Assembly (NCBI GenBank): GCA_964467615.1
Contig: CAYXRK010000051.1
Span: 1-26,720 of the forward strand
Reading direction: 5' to 3'
Length of the DNA: 26,720 nucleotides
Source: CAYXRK01 sp964467615
Lineage (GTDB): Bacteria; Hydrogenedentota; Hydrogenedentia; Hydrogenedentales; GCA-2746185
Each line of letters begins with the position of its first letter. The first letter of the stretch is position 1. The notes under the pieces are model-generated. The model was not told the DNA's origin, ran no database searches, and was given only the letters and a program-made list of their open reading frames with translations. A program made the translations under genes and the position numbers. This document shows positions 17,160-24,089 of this stretch, in pieces.

Positions 17160-17872
17160 GTGCTATCGATCCACGTCAGCGGGCGGCGCCAATTGACCCG
17201 GATTCGATCATGCAGATCGTCGCTATCGACGGTCCTGCCGGCGCGGGTAAAAGCACCGTCGCCCGGCGGGTGGCCGAGCGGCTCGGTTTCGCGTTCCTCG
17301 ACACGGGCGCCATGTATCGTGCCGCGACGTGGTGGGCCCTGCGAAACGGCGTTGACATGACGAATGAATTGGCGCTGACGTCATCGACCGAGTCGTTGCC
17401 GATTGAACTGCATGATGAAGAAGGGACTCTTCGTGTGCTCGTCGCAGGCGAAGACGTCACCCAAGCCATCCGCCGCCGAGACGTGACCGAAAACATTCGT
17501 CTCTTGGACGGAATCCCGGGGGTGCGCGCGCCTCTGGTCCGTTTGCAGCGCCAAATGGGGTCCCTGAGACCCACGGTTGCTGAGGGGAGAGATATCGGTA
17601 CGGTCGTGTTTCCGCGCGCACGATGCAAGGTGTATCTCGAAGCCTCGATCGACGAACGGGCCCGCCGTCGCGCCCTAGAACTGGAGGCCAAAGGCGAGCA
17701 CGTAGACCGTTCCCTCCTCCGTGACGAGATTCTCCGGCGAGACGGCAACGATCTCGGCCGCGGGTGCGCTCCGTTGCGCCAGGCGGACGACGCAGTCCGT
17801 ATTGACACGACCGGGTTGACGTTGGACGAGGCAGTGGAATCAATCGTCCGATACGCGAAGTCGCGCCTATGA
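17156..17872 (+). CDS. cmk: Cytidylate kinase
   Basis: This is a 238-residue protein if read from GTG 17156. That start makes a GTGA overlap with the previous stop and has a purine-rich AGGGAAGTGGGGG box upstream. ATG 17210 would give a shorter form beginning right at the first strand and is the main alternative. It phosphorylates CMP and dCMP using ATP in the cytoplasm. Motifs: P-loop GPAGAGKS (residues 26-33), FLDTGAMYRAATWWAL, the CMP-binding GRDIGTVVFP, lid DERARRRALELE, and PLRQADDAVRIDTT near the end. All are typical of bacterial cmk. The ATGA overlap with recJ suggests translational coupling. Confidence 0.95.
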   Translation: MSAIDPRQRAAPIDPDSIMQIVAIDGPAGAGKSTVARRVAERLGFAFLDTGAMYRAATWWALRNGVDMTNELALTSSTESLPIELHDEEGTLRVLVAGEDVTQAIRRRDVTENIRLLDGIPGVRAPLVRLQRQMGSLRPTVAEGRDIGTVVFPRARCKVYLEASIDERARRRALELEAKGEHVDRSLLRDEILRRDGNDLGRGCAPLRQADDAVRIDTTGLTLDEAVESIVRYAKSRL

Positions 17873-19563
17873 ACGAAATTCCTCCGAACTGGACGATTGC
17901 CGACTCTGATCCTCGCGCGGTCAGGGCGCTCGCGTCGGAATTGCGCGTGCCGCGTATCGTTGCGAGTCTGCTGCACACGCGCGGAATGTCTAGTCCAGCG
18001 AACGCGCGCGCTTTTCTTCAGTCACTCGATATACCCCTGACCGATCCGTTGACGATGGCAGGCATGAGTGACGCCGTGGAACGCATTGCAAAGTCTCGCC
18101 GTCAAAATGAACATGTTCGTGTGGTTGGCGACTACGACGTCGACGGAATTTCAGGGGCGGCGCTGATGGTCCGGGCGTTGAAACGGACCGGCGTCGAAAC
18201 GGTTTCATACACGATTCCGCACCGCCTCGCGGACGGGTACGGATTGAACGTCGCCATCGTAGAGCGGGCGGCCGAGGAGGGTGTGGACCTTATCGTCACC
18301 GTTGACAACGGGACCAAATCCATCGAGGCAGTCGACCGCGCGAACGCACTGGGAATCGACGTTATCGTGACCGATCATCACACGATTGACGGCGAGTTAC
18401 CCCGCGCCGCGGCGATAGTCAATCCTCGGCTGGACGGCCCGGACCATCCTTGCGCGGCGATTAGCGGAGCGGGCGTGGCCCTGAAAGTAGGCGCTGCGTT
18501 GTCGGGCGAACACCACGACATCGGCCTCGCGGCGATGGGGACCGTCTCGGACATCGTCACGTTACTCGGCGAGAACCGGGCCATAGTCGCTCGGGGCATC
18601 CGCGAGCTTTCCAGTGCGGCCCATCCCGGTATCACTGTCCTCGCGCAGCGGGCGGGTATCGACATCGCGGACCTTCGCGCGGAACACATCGCGTTTCAAC
18701 TAGGGCCCCGAATCAACGCGGCGGGAAGAATTGGCGACCCCACGGTGGCGTTGCGTCTGTTGTTGGCGGAATCGGAGGGCGGATGCGCGTTGATGGCGGA
18801 GCAATTGCACGCGGCGAACGAACAGAGGCGTCGGATCGAATCAGTGATCACGGAGCGCGCGGAAGTCGAAGCAGGACGCGCGGTCGAGGCGGGCCACTCG
18901 ATAATCGTCATCGGTTCGCGCGACTGGCACCAAGGCGTGCTCGGAATCGTCGCCTCGAAGCTGGTGGATCGATATCACCGACCGGTCGTCCTCGTCGCGT
19001 TCGGAGAGGACGGACTAGGCAAAGGTTCCGGACGAAGCCCCTCGGATTTCAACTTGGTGGAGGCGATCGGTAATGGCCAGGATCTCCTGGTCCGTTTCGG
19101 CGGCCACCGCGCCGCGGCCGGCCTGACCATCACCGAGGAAAACTTCGGGCCGTTTCGAGAGCGGATGGCCGCGCATGCAAAAGGGTATGACCCATCCGCA
19201 AACGGAAACTCGCGCGTTGCTGTCGACGCCATCGCGTCGTTTTCCGAGATCGATCCTCAACTCCTCCACGGGATCGATCGTCTCGAACCCTTCGGCCACG
19301 GCAATCCCGCGCCCGTGCTATGCACTTTCGGTGTCGAAATCGTGCCTGAATCCGTGCGCGAACTCCGCGGTGGCCACGCGAGTTTCTCGGCGCGCCACGA
19401 TGGACGGCAAGTCAAGGTAATCGCGTTCGGCTTCGGCGATAAGATTCCGCTTCGAGCGCTGGCCGGCCCCGCGGACATCGCCTATACCCCGAAGCTCAAC
19501 ACGTGGCGCGGCGACACGTCTATCCAACTTCAATTGAAAGACGTCGTTCTCGCCTCGCGGTAG
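17869..19563 (+). CDS. recJ: Single-stranded-DNA-specific exonuclease RecJ
   Basis: This 564-residue protein is a 5'-3' ssDNA exonuclease acting in recombination and repair. DHH-family motifs are clear: VVGDYDVDGISGA (residues 85-97), VTVDNGTKS, the VTDHHTIDGELP motif with DHH at 169-171, and GTVSDIVTLLGENR. The family hallmark GPRINAAGRIGDP follows. The DHHA1 part has WHQGVLGIVASKL, GKGSGRSPSDFN and FGGHRAAAG. A C-terminal OB-like region follows (ASFSARHDGRQVKVIAFGFG). Length matches bacterial RecJ core proteins. Its ATG overlaps the cmk stop by 4 nt. It is tail-to-tail with the inositol oxygenase gene, with only 5 bp between stops. Confidence 0.95.
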   Translation: MNEIPPNWTIADSDPRAVRALASELRVPRIVASLLHTRGMSSPANARAFLQSLDIPLTDPLTMAGMSDAVERIAKSRRQNEHVRVVGDYDVDGISGAALMVRALKRTGVETVSYTIPHRLADGYGLNVAIVERAAEEGVDLIVTVDNGTKSIEAVDRANALGIDVIVTDHHTIDGELPRAAAIVNPRLDGPDHPCAAISGAGVALKVGAALSGEHHDIGLAAMGTVSDIVTLLGENRAIVARGIRELSSAAHPGITVLAQRAGIDIADLRAEHIAFQLGPRINAAGRIGDPTVALRLLLAESEGGCALMAEQLHAANEQRRRIESVITERAEVEAGRAVEAGHSIIVIGSRDWHQGVLGIVASKLVDRYHRPVVLVAFGEDGLGKGSGRSPSDFNLVEAIGNGQDLLVRFGGHRAAAGLTITEENFGPFRERMAAHAKGYDPSANGNSRVAVDAIASFSEIDPQLLHGIDRLEPFGHGNPAPVLCTFGVEIVPESVRELRGGHASFSARHDGRQVKVIAFGFGDKIPLRALAGPADIAYTPKLNTWRGDTSIQLQLKDVVLASR

Positions 19564-19568
19564 CCCCC

Positions 19569-20432
19569 CTACCAGCGCACCTTGGCCGGAAAATACCGCG
19601 CGACGAGGTCTTCGTAGTGCGGCCTGAGTTCCGTTACGTTGGGCCGGACTGGCGATTTCGAGTAGAGGTCGTAGGGATTGAACGCACGGACCCAGGCGAA
19701 CATCTCGCGGTCGCGCTCGTTCATCAAATGATCATAGGCGTTCTCACGGTGGGCCGCGTAGAACGAATGGTAGCGAATCATATAGAGGGCTTGTTCAGGC
19801 AGATAGTCCCGCGAGACGGTGTACATATACTCGTCGTGGCCCCACGACATGGTGACACGATCCAGCCCGCAGTTGGGCTCGTACACGCCGCATTCGGTAC
19901 CGAACCTCGTTACGTCCGCGTCGGGATTTGCCGCAAAAAATTCGGGATACACGATCTTGTCCGAAAACGCGCAGCCGAGCGGAAACGTGTCGCCGACTAC
20001 CGCCCATTGCGGTTCGCCGTAGTGGCAAAGAATCTTTCCGAGGTCGTGAATGAAGCCGGTCAATACGAACCAATCGGGGTGCCCGTCCGCGCGAATGGCC
20101 TCGGACGTTTGCAGCAAGTGCTCGATTTGCGTCAGATCGGTGTCAGGATCGCTGTCGTCCACCAGCGTGTTCAGAAACTCCGCGGCTTCCCAGATGCCCA
20201 TCTCCGCTCGAGCACGCCGGCCAAACTCGGCGCGCTTGGCTTCGGCGAACGCCTTCGTCTGGTAGGTGTGATTGAGTCGATAAAATTCGCGGACGGTATC
20301 GCGCCCGGGTTCGTCGTAGTTCCGGTATTGCTCCTTCGCTTTCGCCGCCGGAACACCCTCTTCCGGGTATCGTTTGAGGACATCGTCTTCCCATTCTTCG
20401 ATGGAAACGAGAGGGTTCTGAAGGTCGTGCAT
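19569..20432 (-). CDS. Inositol oxygenase (MIOX)
   Basis: This 287-residue protein is close in length to animal MIOX. The enzyme opens myo-inositol to D-glucuronate with O2 at a di-iron centre. The six expected iron ligands can be placed: H105 in IEHLLQTSE, H129 and D130 in FIHDLGK, H199 in SWGHDEYMY, H222 in IRYHSFY, and D255 in NPYDLYSK. Other family stretches are SDPDTDLTQIEH, WAVVGDTFPLGC and CGLDRVTMSW. Start at 20432 has an AAGGAA site 9 nt upstream. MIOX is best known from eukaryotes; bacterial copies are sparse. No inositol transport or uronate genes are visible in the window. Identification is firm, pathway context is not. Confidence 0.93.
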   Translation of the reverse strand: MHDLQNPLVSIEEWEDDVLKRYPEEGVPAAKAKEQYRNYDEPGRDTVREFYRLNHTYQTKAFAEAKRAEFGRRARAEMGIWEAAEFLNTLVDDSDPDTDLTQIEHLLQTSEAIRADGHPDWFVLTGFIHDLGKILCHYGEPQWAVVGDTFPLGCAFSDKIVYPEFFAANPDADVTRFGTECGVYEPNCGLDRVTMSWGHDEYMYTVSRDYLPEQALYMIRYHSFYAAHRENAYDHLMNERDREMFAWVRAFNPYDLYSKSPVRPNVTELRPHYEDLVARYFPAKVRW

Positions 20433-20536
20433 GGACGGGGTTCCTTGGTTGCGTGCAGCAGTAGTTTACCGAGATCGGCCTGGGCGGGACAATCGCGCGC
20501 TTGCAATGCCCGTAGTACCGTAGGCTGGAATCGGGA

Positions 20537-20558
20537 AAATAGGGACAGCCACCTATTT
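20537..20558. repeat. Short palindrome AAATAGG-8nt-CCTATTT
   Basis: AAATAGG (20537-20543) and CCTATTT (20552-20558) form a 7-bp stem with an 8-nt loop GACAGCCA. The motif resembles REP-like termini with a GGGACAG core that accompany Y1-type transposases in many genomes, but no transposase gene is present here. The stop codon of the NUDIX relic lies in the right arm. Confidence 0.5.
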
Positions 20559-20614
20559 CTCTACCCACCGCGGGTGCAAGAACTCATGGTTCGCCTGGCA
20601 AAGGTGTATTGGTT
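20553..20614 (-). pseudogene. Relic of a NUDIX hydrolase 3' end (copy 1, frameshifted)
   Basis: Read on the minus strand, this gives NQYTFA, then after a 1-nt shift ANHEFLHPRWVEK and a TAG. This matches the C-terminal pattern of MutT-type NUDIX proteins (W-x-n-F-P-x-A-N-x-x-x-L). Its DNA (20574-20615) aligns with 21315-21357 at about 33 of 43 positions. The rest of the gene is absent, since the ICMT-like gene ends directly upstream at 20623. Confidence 0.45.
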
Positions 20615-20622
20615 ACAGCCGT

Positions 20623-21099
20623 TCATAGTCTCGGCCACCACCGGCGCACCTGGCGGCAGTACGTCTCGTAGTCTTCGCCGAAGGTCTGCCGGAGGGTTGG
20701 CTCCTCGTACAATAGGACGAAAACGTGCATCAGCAGGAGAAATCCGCCCGCGTAGGCCCACAAGACGGCGGTCTCGTAGAAGAGCGCGGCGCCCGCGAGA
20801 GCAAGGCCCGCGCCGAGGTACATGGGATTGCGCGCGTGTCGGTAGGGCCCGCGCACCACGAGGCGCCGCGGCGGGTCAAACGGGGCAGGAGTCCCACGCC
20901 CCACGAGAGCGAAGGTGAGGATGCACCAGATGGCGACCGTCGCTCCAATGCCGCCAATGATCGTTCCTGCAAGCTGAGGCGCCCCGAACTGTGCCGGCCG
21001 TGCCACGCCCGCGCCAGACAACACCTGCGCCGGAAGGAACACCAGCACGAGGCCGACGAACAGCGTCGCGTAGGTGATAGCTCGGACTAGAACCGACAT
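20623..21099 (-). CDS. Isoprenylcysteine carboxyl methyltransferase (ICMT)-like membrane protein
   Basis: This 158-residue, strongly hydrophobic protein has about four membrane segments: near residues 5-28, 43-65, 92-110 and 112-130. The conserved cytoplasmic signature is VRGPYRHARNPMYLG (83-97), followed after the last helix by EEPTLRQTFGEDYETYCRQVRRWWPRL. These are the SAM-binding GPYR-x-x-RNPMY and EE-x-x-L-x-x-x-F-G-x-x-Y-x-x-Y motifs of the ICMT/PEMT superfamily. Bacterial members are probable membrane methyltransferases of unknown substrate. A GAGG site precedes the ATG. NUDIX gene relics flank it on both sides. Confidence 0.87.
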   Translation of the reverse strand: MSVLVRAITYATLFVGLVLVFLPAQVLSGAGVARPAQFGAPQLAGTIIGGIGATVAIWCILTFALVGRGTPAPFDPPRRLVVRGPYRHARNPMYLGAGLALAGAALFYETAVLWAYAGGFLLLMHVFVLLYEEPTLRQTFGEDYETYCRQVRRWWPRL

Positions 21100-21305
21100 G
21101 ATCGCCTCACACGCGTCCCCTTTCGCCCCGCCGCCTTCGAACCGATGCGCGACACACCGATGCCGGAGGCTGTGGATTGTACAGCGCGTAGTCCAATAGA
21201 GAACAACTTCGTCGACGCACCGCGTCGGATTCGGGAGGAGATCGGCTGCGATTCACGCCCGGGTGTACTGAGGATCATTTTCCGCTGGCGACTCGCCGTG
21301 CGTGG

Positions 21306-21425
21306 TCATAGCAGATGCAGGAACTTTTGGTTCGCCTTGGGGAAGGCGTAGCGGTTGAAGTCGGCGGGGCGGACCCATTTTAACTGGGTGTGGGCGCGGG
21401 TCCCCTTTGCGCTCCGCCTCGCCTT
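21306..21425 (-). pseudogene. Relic of a NUDIX/MutT-type hydrolase 3' end (copy 2)
   Basis: A 39-codon open stretch follows an in-frame TAG at 21426-21428 and ends at TGA 21306-21308. It reads ...HTQLKWVRPADFNRYAFPKAN and then QKFLHLL, the C-terminal strand and helix typical of MutT-like NUDIX hydrolases (W, then FP-x-AN). The NUDIX box itself (G-x5-E-x7-REUxEExGU) is not found upstream. In another frame just upstream, LQIAGLLIEG could be the remains of the first NUDIX strand, which would imply an internal deletion with a frameshift. Confidence 0.55.
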
Positions 21426-21484
21426 CTATAAGGAGTCCGGCGATTTGGAGACGCGACTGTCTTCCGCCGCCCGAAGGATCCAAC

Positions 21485-21596
21485 TGTCATTCTGAACGTC
21501 CCCCCTGCCATTCTGACCCCGCTGCGGCCGATGAAGAATGTCGCATTTCTCGAGCGTTTCGGCGGAAGAGATTCTCCGCATGTGCTCAGAATGACA
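21485..21596. repeat. 112-bp element with 11-bp perfect terminal inverted repeats
   Basis: TGTCATTCTGA (21485-21495) and TCAGAATGACA (21586-21596) are exact inverted repeats. A near copy of the left end, TGCCATTCTGA (21506-21516), lies just inside. The interior includes further GAATG/CATTT motifs. No ORF is supported. It resembles dispersed intergenic palindromic repeats with a GTCATTCTGA end seen in many environmental genomes. Confidence 0.7.
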
Positions 21597-21665
21597 TTTG
21601 GGGAGACTTTTGCCAAGGGCTGCTAATCGCCGCGGCCGCAATCGTCGTTCGTCTACGGCGGCGGG

Positions 21666-21671
21666 TATATT
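21666..21671 (+). promoter_or_regulatory. Possible -10 element for the ECF sigma operon
   Basis: TATATT lies 35 nt before the chosen GTG start at 21706. No good -35 hexamer is seen. If the sigma factor controls its own gene, the real promoter would have a different, unrecognised form. Confidence 0.25.
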
Positions 21672-21705
21672 AGCTCAGGAAGGTTCGGAGAGGGTGAGGC
21701 CTAGC

Positions 21706-22311
21706 GTGAGTCAAACGGACCGCCAACTGATGGAAGTGTTCGCGCGCGACGGTGATCGCGCCGCGTACGAGGAATTGGTGCGCCGTTGGGACGCTCGTCT
21801 CGTTGCCTTCTTGATGAAAGCGAGCGGGAATTTCGAAGCGGCCAGAGACTTGCGCCAGGAAGTGTTTTTGCGAATTTACAAGTACGGTTCGACCTATGAC
21901 CCAGCGTTCGCCTTTACCACCTGGATGTTTCGAATCGTGAACAACGTCTTGGCGACCTGGCGGCAACGCGAAGCCCGCCGCACTTTCGCGCCGTGGGACG
22001 CCGATCGCCTCGCCCAAGCGCCGGATTCCGCTCGCGGGCCGCGCGAGCGCGCGGAACTGAAAGGCGTGGGGCGCGAGATTCGGGACGCGATAGCGCGGTT
22101 GGAGGCGGCCGAGAGGGAGCTGATCCTCCTGCGGCTGGATTTGGAACTGAGCTACAAAGAGATTAGCGACATTCTCGGCGAGCCGGAAACGACACTAAAG
22201 TCGAGGTTCTACGCGTTGATGCGGCGACTGAAGGAACTGCTCGCGGAATCGGGCATTACCAGCGTTGAGATGTATCGCGAGCAGCAATCAACCGCGCCGC
22301 GGACCGTGTAG
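21706..22311 (+). CDS. ECF-family RNA polymerase sigma factor
   Basis: This 201-residue protein reads from GTG 21706, with GAGAGGGTGAGG at 21689-21699 as ribosome-binding site; GTG 21694 and ATG 21739 are alternatives. Sigma region 2 spans residues about 17-85: AAYEELVRRWDARLVAFL, DLRQEVFLRIYKYG and FTTWMFRIVNNVLATW. Region 4 spans about 120-175, with LELSYKEISDILGEPETTLKSRFYALMRRLKELL as the helix-turn-helix. The linker is short and charged, and there is no region 1 or 3, so it is group IV. It directs RNA polymerase to a regulon that probably includes its own operon. The next gene, 58 bp downstream, looks like its anti-sigma factor. Confidence 0.93.
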   Translation: MSQTDRQLMEVFARDGDRAAYEELVRRWDARLVAFLMKASGNFEAARDLRQEVFLRIYKYGSTYDPAFAFTTWMFRIVNNVLATWRQREARRTFAPWDADRLAQAPDSARGPRERAELKGVGREIRDAIARLEAAERELILLRLDLELSYKEISDILGEPETTLKSRFYALMRRLKELLAESGITSVEMYREQQSTAPRTV

Positions 22312-22369
22312 CCGAAGGCCGCGAGGCCGTCGAACAAGTATTGAGATCGAAAGAAAACGGAGTCATCAA

Positions 22370-22954
22370 ATGAAACTCTCATACGAGCAACAAGACAGGT
22401 GGTTTGCCTACCTCCTCGGAGAAGTCCCCGAGAGCGAACGCGGGGCCATTGAGGCGGAAATGGCCGAGCACCCCGAGGAGGCTGAAGAACTTAGGCGCGT
22501 CGTCGATGCTGCGAGCGGCTGGGCGAAGGCACCAGTCTCAGCGGCGGAATCCGACGTCGTTTTGTATCGCGCGAAGTCTTCCGCTCGCCGCCCTCGGCCG
22601 TGGTACGCCTTGCCGATCGGAATCGCCGCGGCGGCCGCGTTTGTGTTCGCGGTTTCGCAGGCAAATTTCACGGTCTCGTTTGGAGACTCAAAACTCTCCT
22701 GGGGCGCGTCCGCTCCGGTGGAAACAGCGCCCGTCGAGTCGTCCCCAGCTTTGGTCGCGTTGCAGGAACGCAACGCGAATCTCGGCGAAATTGTCGAGGC
22801 GCTTGCGATGCAGACGGCGCTCTTGCAGGAGAATTTTGATTCGGCCACGAACGAACTCGCATACACCCAATACGTGGATCGGCAAACTCGGTATCAAGAG
22901 ATGCAACAGCTTCTTCAACTGGCGGGCTACACGCCAGAGCCATCGCAGTACTAA
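22370..22954 (+). CDS. Putative single-pass anti-sigma factor
   Basis: This 194-residue protein starts at ATG 22370 behind ACGGAG (22357-22362). The N-terminal 75 residues are helical and acidic with WFAYLLGEVPESERGAIEAE, a pattern common to the cytoplasmic domain of anti-sigma factors (LLGEL-x-x-x-E). The zinc-binding His/Cys motif is absent. One membrane segment lies at about residues 80-98 (WYALPIGIAAAAAFVFAVS). The outer part has a Pro/Ser-rich linker and a probable coiled coil (LVALQERNANLGEIVEALAMQ). Such proteins hold an ECF factor at the membrane and release it on a periplasmic signal. The position directly after the sigma gene is the main support. Confidence 0.75.
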   Translation: MKLSYEQQDRWFAYLLGEVPESERGAIEAEMAEHPEEAEELRRVVDAASGWAKAPVSAAESDVVLYRAKSSARRPRPWYALPIGIAAAAAFVFAVSQANFTVSFGDSKLSWGASAPVETAPVESSPALVALQERNANLGEIVEALAMQTALLQENFDSATNELAYTQYVDRQTRYQEMQQLLQLAGYTPEPSQY

Positions 22955-22999
22955 CGAAACGACCGGAACGATTGGCCGAACAATAGGAGTCTCTACATC

Positions 23000-23998
23000 A
23001 TGAAACACTGGATAGCGCTCGCGGCGGTTGGTATGTTCGCAAGCACCTCCTCCGCCGAAGATCAACGCTCGCGCCGGAATTCCGGTATCGACTACGAGAC
23101 TTCGGTCATGTCGAAAGTGTTGAGCGAACGGCTAAACGAGGAGGACTTTGTCGAGACGCCGATATCGAGGCTCGCAGGATCCATGGCGCCGTGGAATGTT
23201 TCAGGTGTCGAGGGAGAGTACATCCCGACGGTGGGCGCAATCTTCACAGTTCCCGTCCGTTTGTTGATCAAGGAGGCGCCTGCGGCTGAGCCCGGCGATA
23301 CCGCCGCCCCGGAAGAGGAAATCAAGGACCTTTGGGAGCGCTTTTCCGGCGGCCGCATGGAGGGCAAGACGGAAAAGGAAGCGGCTGGCGCGCCCGACGC
23401 CGACGCAACGGGTGGACCTAGTGTCGGCGTGCAAATCGAGAACGACCGCGTGGTTGTCATTGACGCGGAAAATATCAGGAAGCGCGCAAAGGTCGCGTGG
23501 ATGGACCAAGATGGATTCAACGTGCTACTTCTCGACGGCCCCAAATTTGACGCAGAGCGCGTCGACCAGTTGCGTAAGACGATCATCGAGACCATTGCGC
23601 TGTATGGATTTCGCCTGGAGTCGCTGCCAGCGGACGAACGAATCCTTGTTGTGGTAGAAGCGCCTAGAGCGCGGCGCCACTCGGCCAAAGGAAGTGGTGG
23701 TGGATTTGGATTTGGTTTTGGCGGTGGTGGTGGTAGCGGAGGAGGAGGTGGTGGTGGCGGCGGATTTGGAGGCGGTGGTGGAGGATTCGGCGGCGGCGGC
23801 GGAAGTTTCGGAGGCGGTCCGGAGGGGATGCCGTTTTTCATGTCTCCGGATCCGAAGTTGGCCTATTCGATGTTCTCGAGTAGCCAAGGGATTCGCGGTC
23901 CGCGCGACCGATGGCTGCTCAGCTTCCGGAAGTCAGACTTGGAGCAGGAACAAGCGTTTGATGCCATCAGCGGACTTGTCGAGGAGCGGAGATATTAA
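23000..23998 (+). CDS. Secreted protein with long glycine-rich tract, unknown function
   Basis: This 332-residue protein has a signal peptide (MKHWIALAAVGMFASTSSAED) and an AGGAG site before ATG 23000. Residues 40-225 are a mixed region with strands such as GAIFTVPVRLLIKE, RVVVIDAENIRKRAKVAW and RILVVVEAPRARR. Residues about 230-275 are nearly all Gly with Phe and Ser. The C-terminal part (GMPFFMSPDPKLAYSMF onward) ends in EQAFDAISGLVEERRY. I do not recognise the family. It sits 45 bp after the anti-sigma gene and before a strong terminator, so it is probably part of the same operon and perhaps the periplasmic partner or effector of the stress circuit. Confidence 0.75.
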   Translation: MKHWIALAAVGMFASTSSAEDQRSRRNSGIDYETSVMSKVLSERLNEEDFVETPISRLAGSMAPWNVSGVEGEYIPTVGAIFTVPVRLLIKEAPAAEPGDTAAPEEEIKDLWERFSGGRMEGKTEKEAAGAPDADATGGPSVGVQIENDRVVVIDAENIRKRAKVAWMDQDGFNVLLLDGPKFDAERVDQLRKTIIETIALYGFRLESLPADERILVVVEAPRARRHSAKGSGGGFGFGFGGGGGSGGGGGGGGGFGGGGGGFGGGGGSFGGGPEGMPFFMSPDPKLAYSMFSSSQGIRGPRDRWLLSFRKSDLEQEQAFDAISGLVEERRY

Positions 23999-24011
23999 AC
24001 CGGCGGAGGCT

Positions 24012-24031
24012 GGCAGCCGAGGGCGGCTGCC
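24012..24031. repeat. Strong hairpin GGCAGCCG-AGGG-CGGCTGCC
   Basis: A perfect 8-bp GC stem with a 4-nt loop, 14 nt after the stop of the Gly-rich gene. No T run follows it. It may add to termination or be a dispersed palindromic repeat. Confidence 0.55.
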
Positions 24032-24089
24032 CCACATCCGTTGGGTGTCAAGAGCGGAGACTCGAAGTAGTCGTTTCTGCCTGCGCTTA

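Larger units (their letters stand above)
21100..21705. other. Gene-poor stretch with relic and repeat element
   Basis: No intact gene is supported here. From left to right: about 200 bp with nothing recognisable, a NUDIX relic (21306-21425), a palindromic element (21485-21596), then the leader of the ECF sigma gene. Open frames in this stretch are short and show no family signature. Confidence 0.6.

Noticed and set aside
19503..20918. Plus-strand open frame of 471 codons
   Set aside because: It runs antisense through the inositol oxygenase and the ICMT-like gene, both of which have strong family signatures on the other strand.
21661..21700. tRNA-like start (GCGGGTATATTAGCTCAG) followed by GGTTCGG
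   Set aside because: The spacing is far too short for a tRNA: no anticodon arm or acceptor 3' strand follows, and the bases lead straight into the sigma-factor start.
23092..23841. Minus-strand proline-rich open frame
   Set aside because: The poly-Pro run is the complement of the GGN glycine tract; the plus strand has a signal peptide, ribosome-binding site and operon context.
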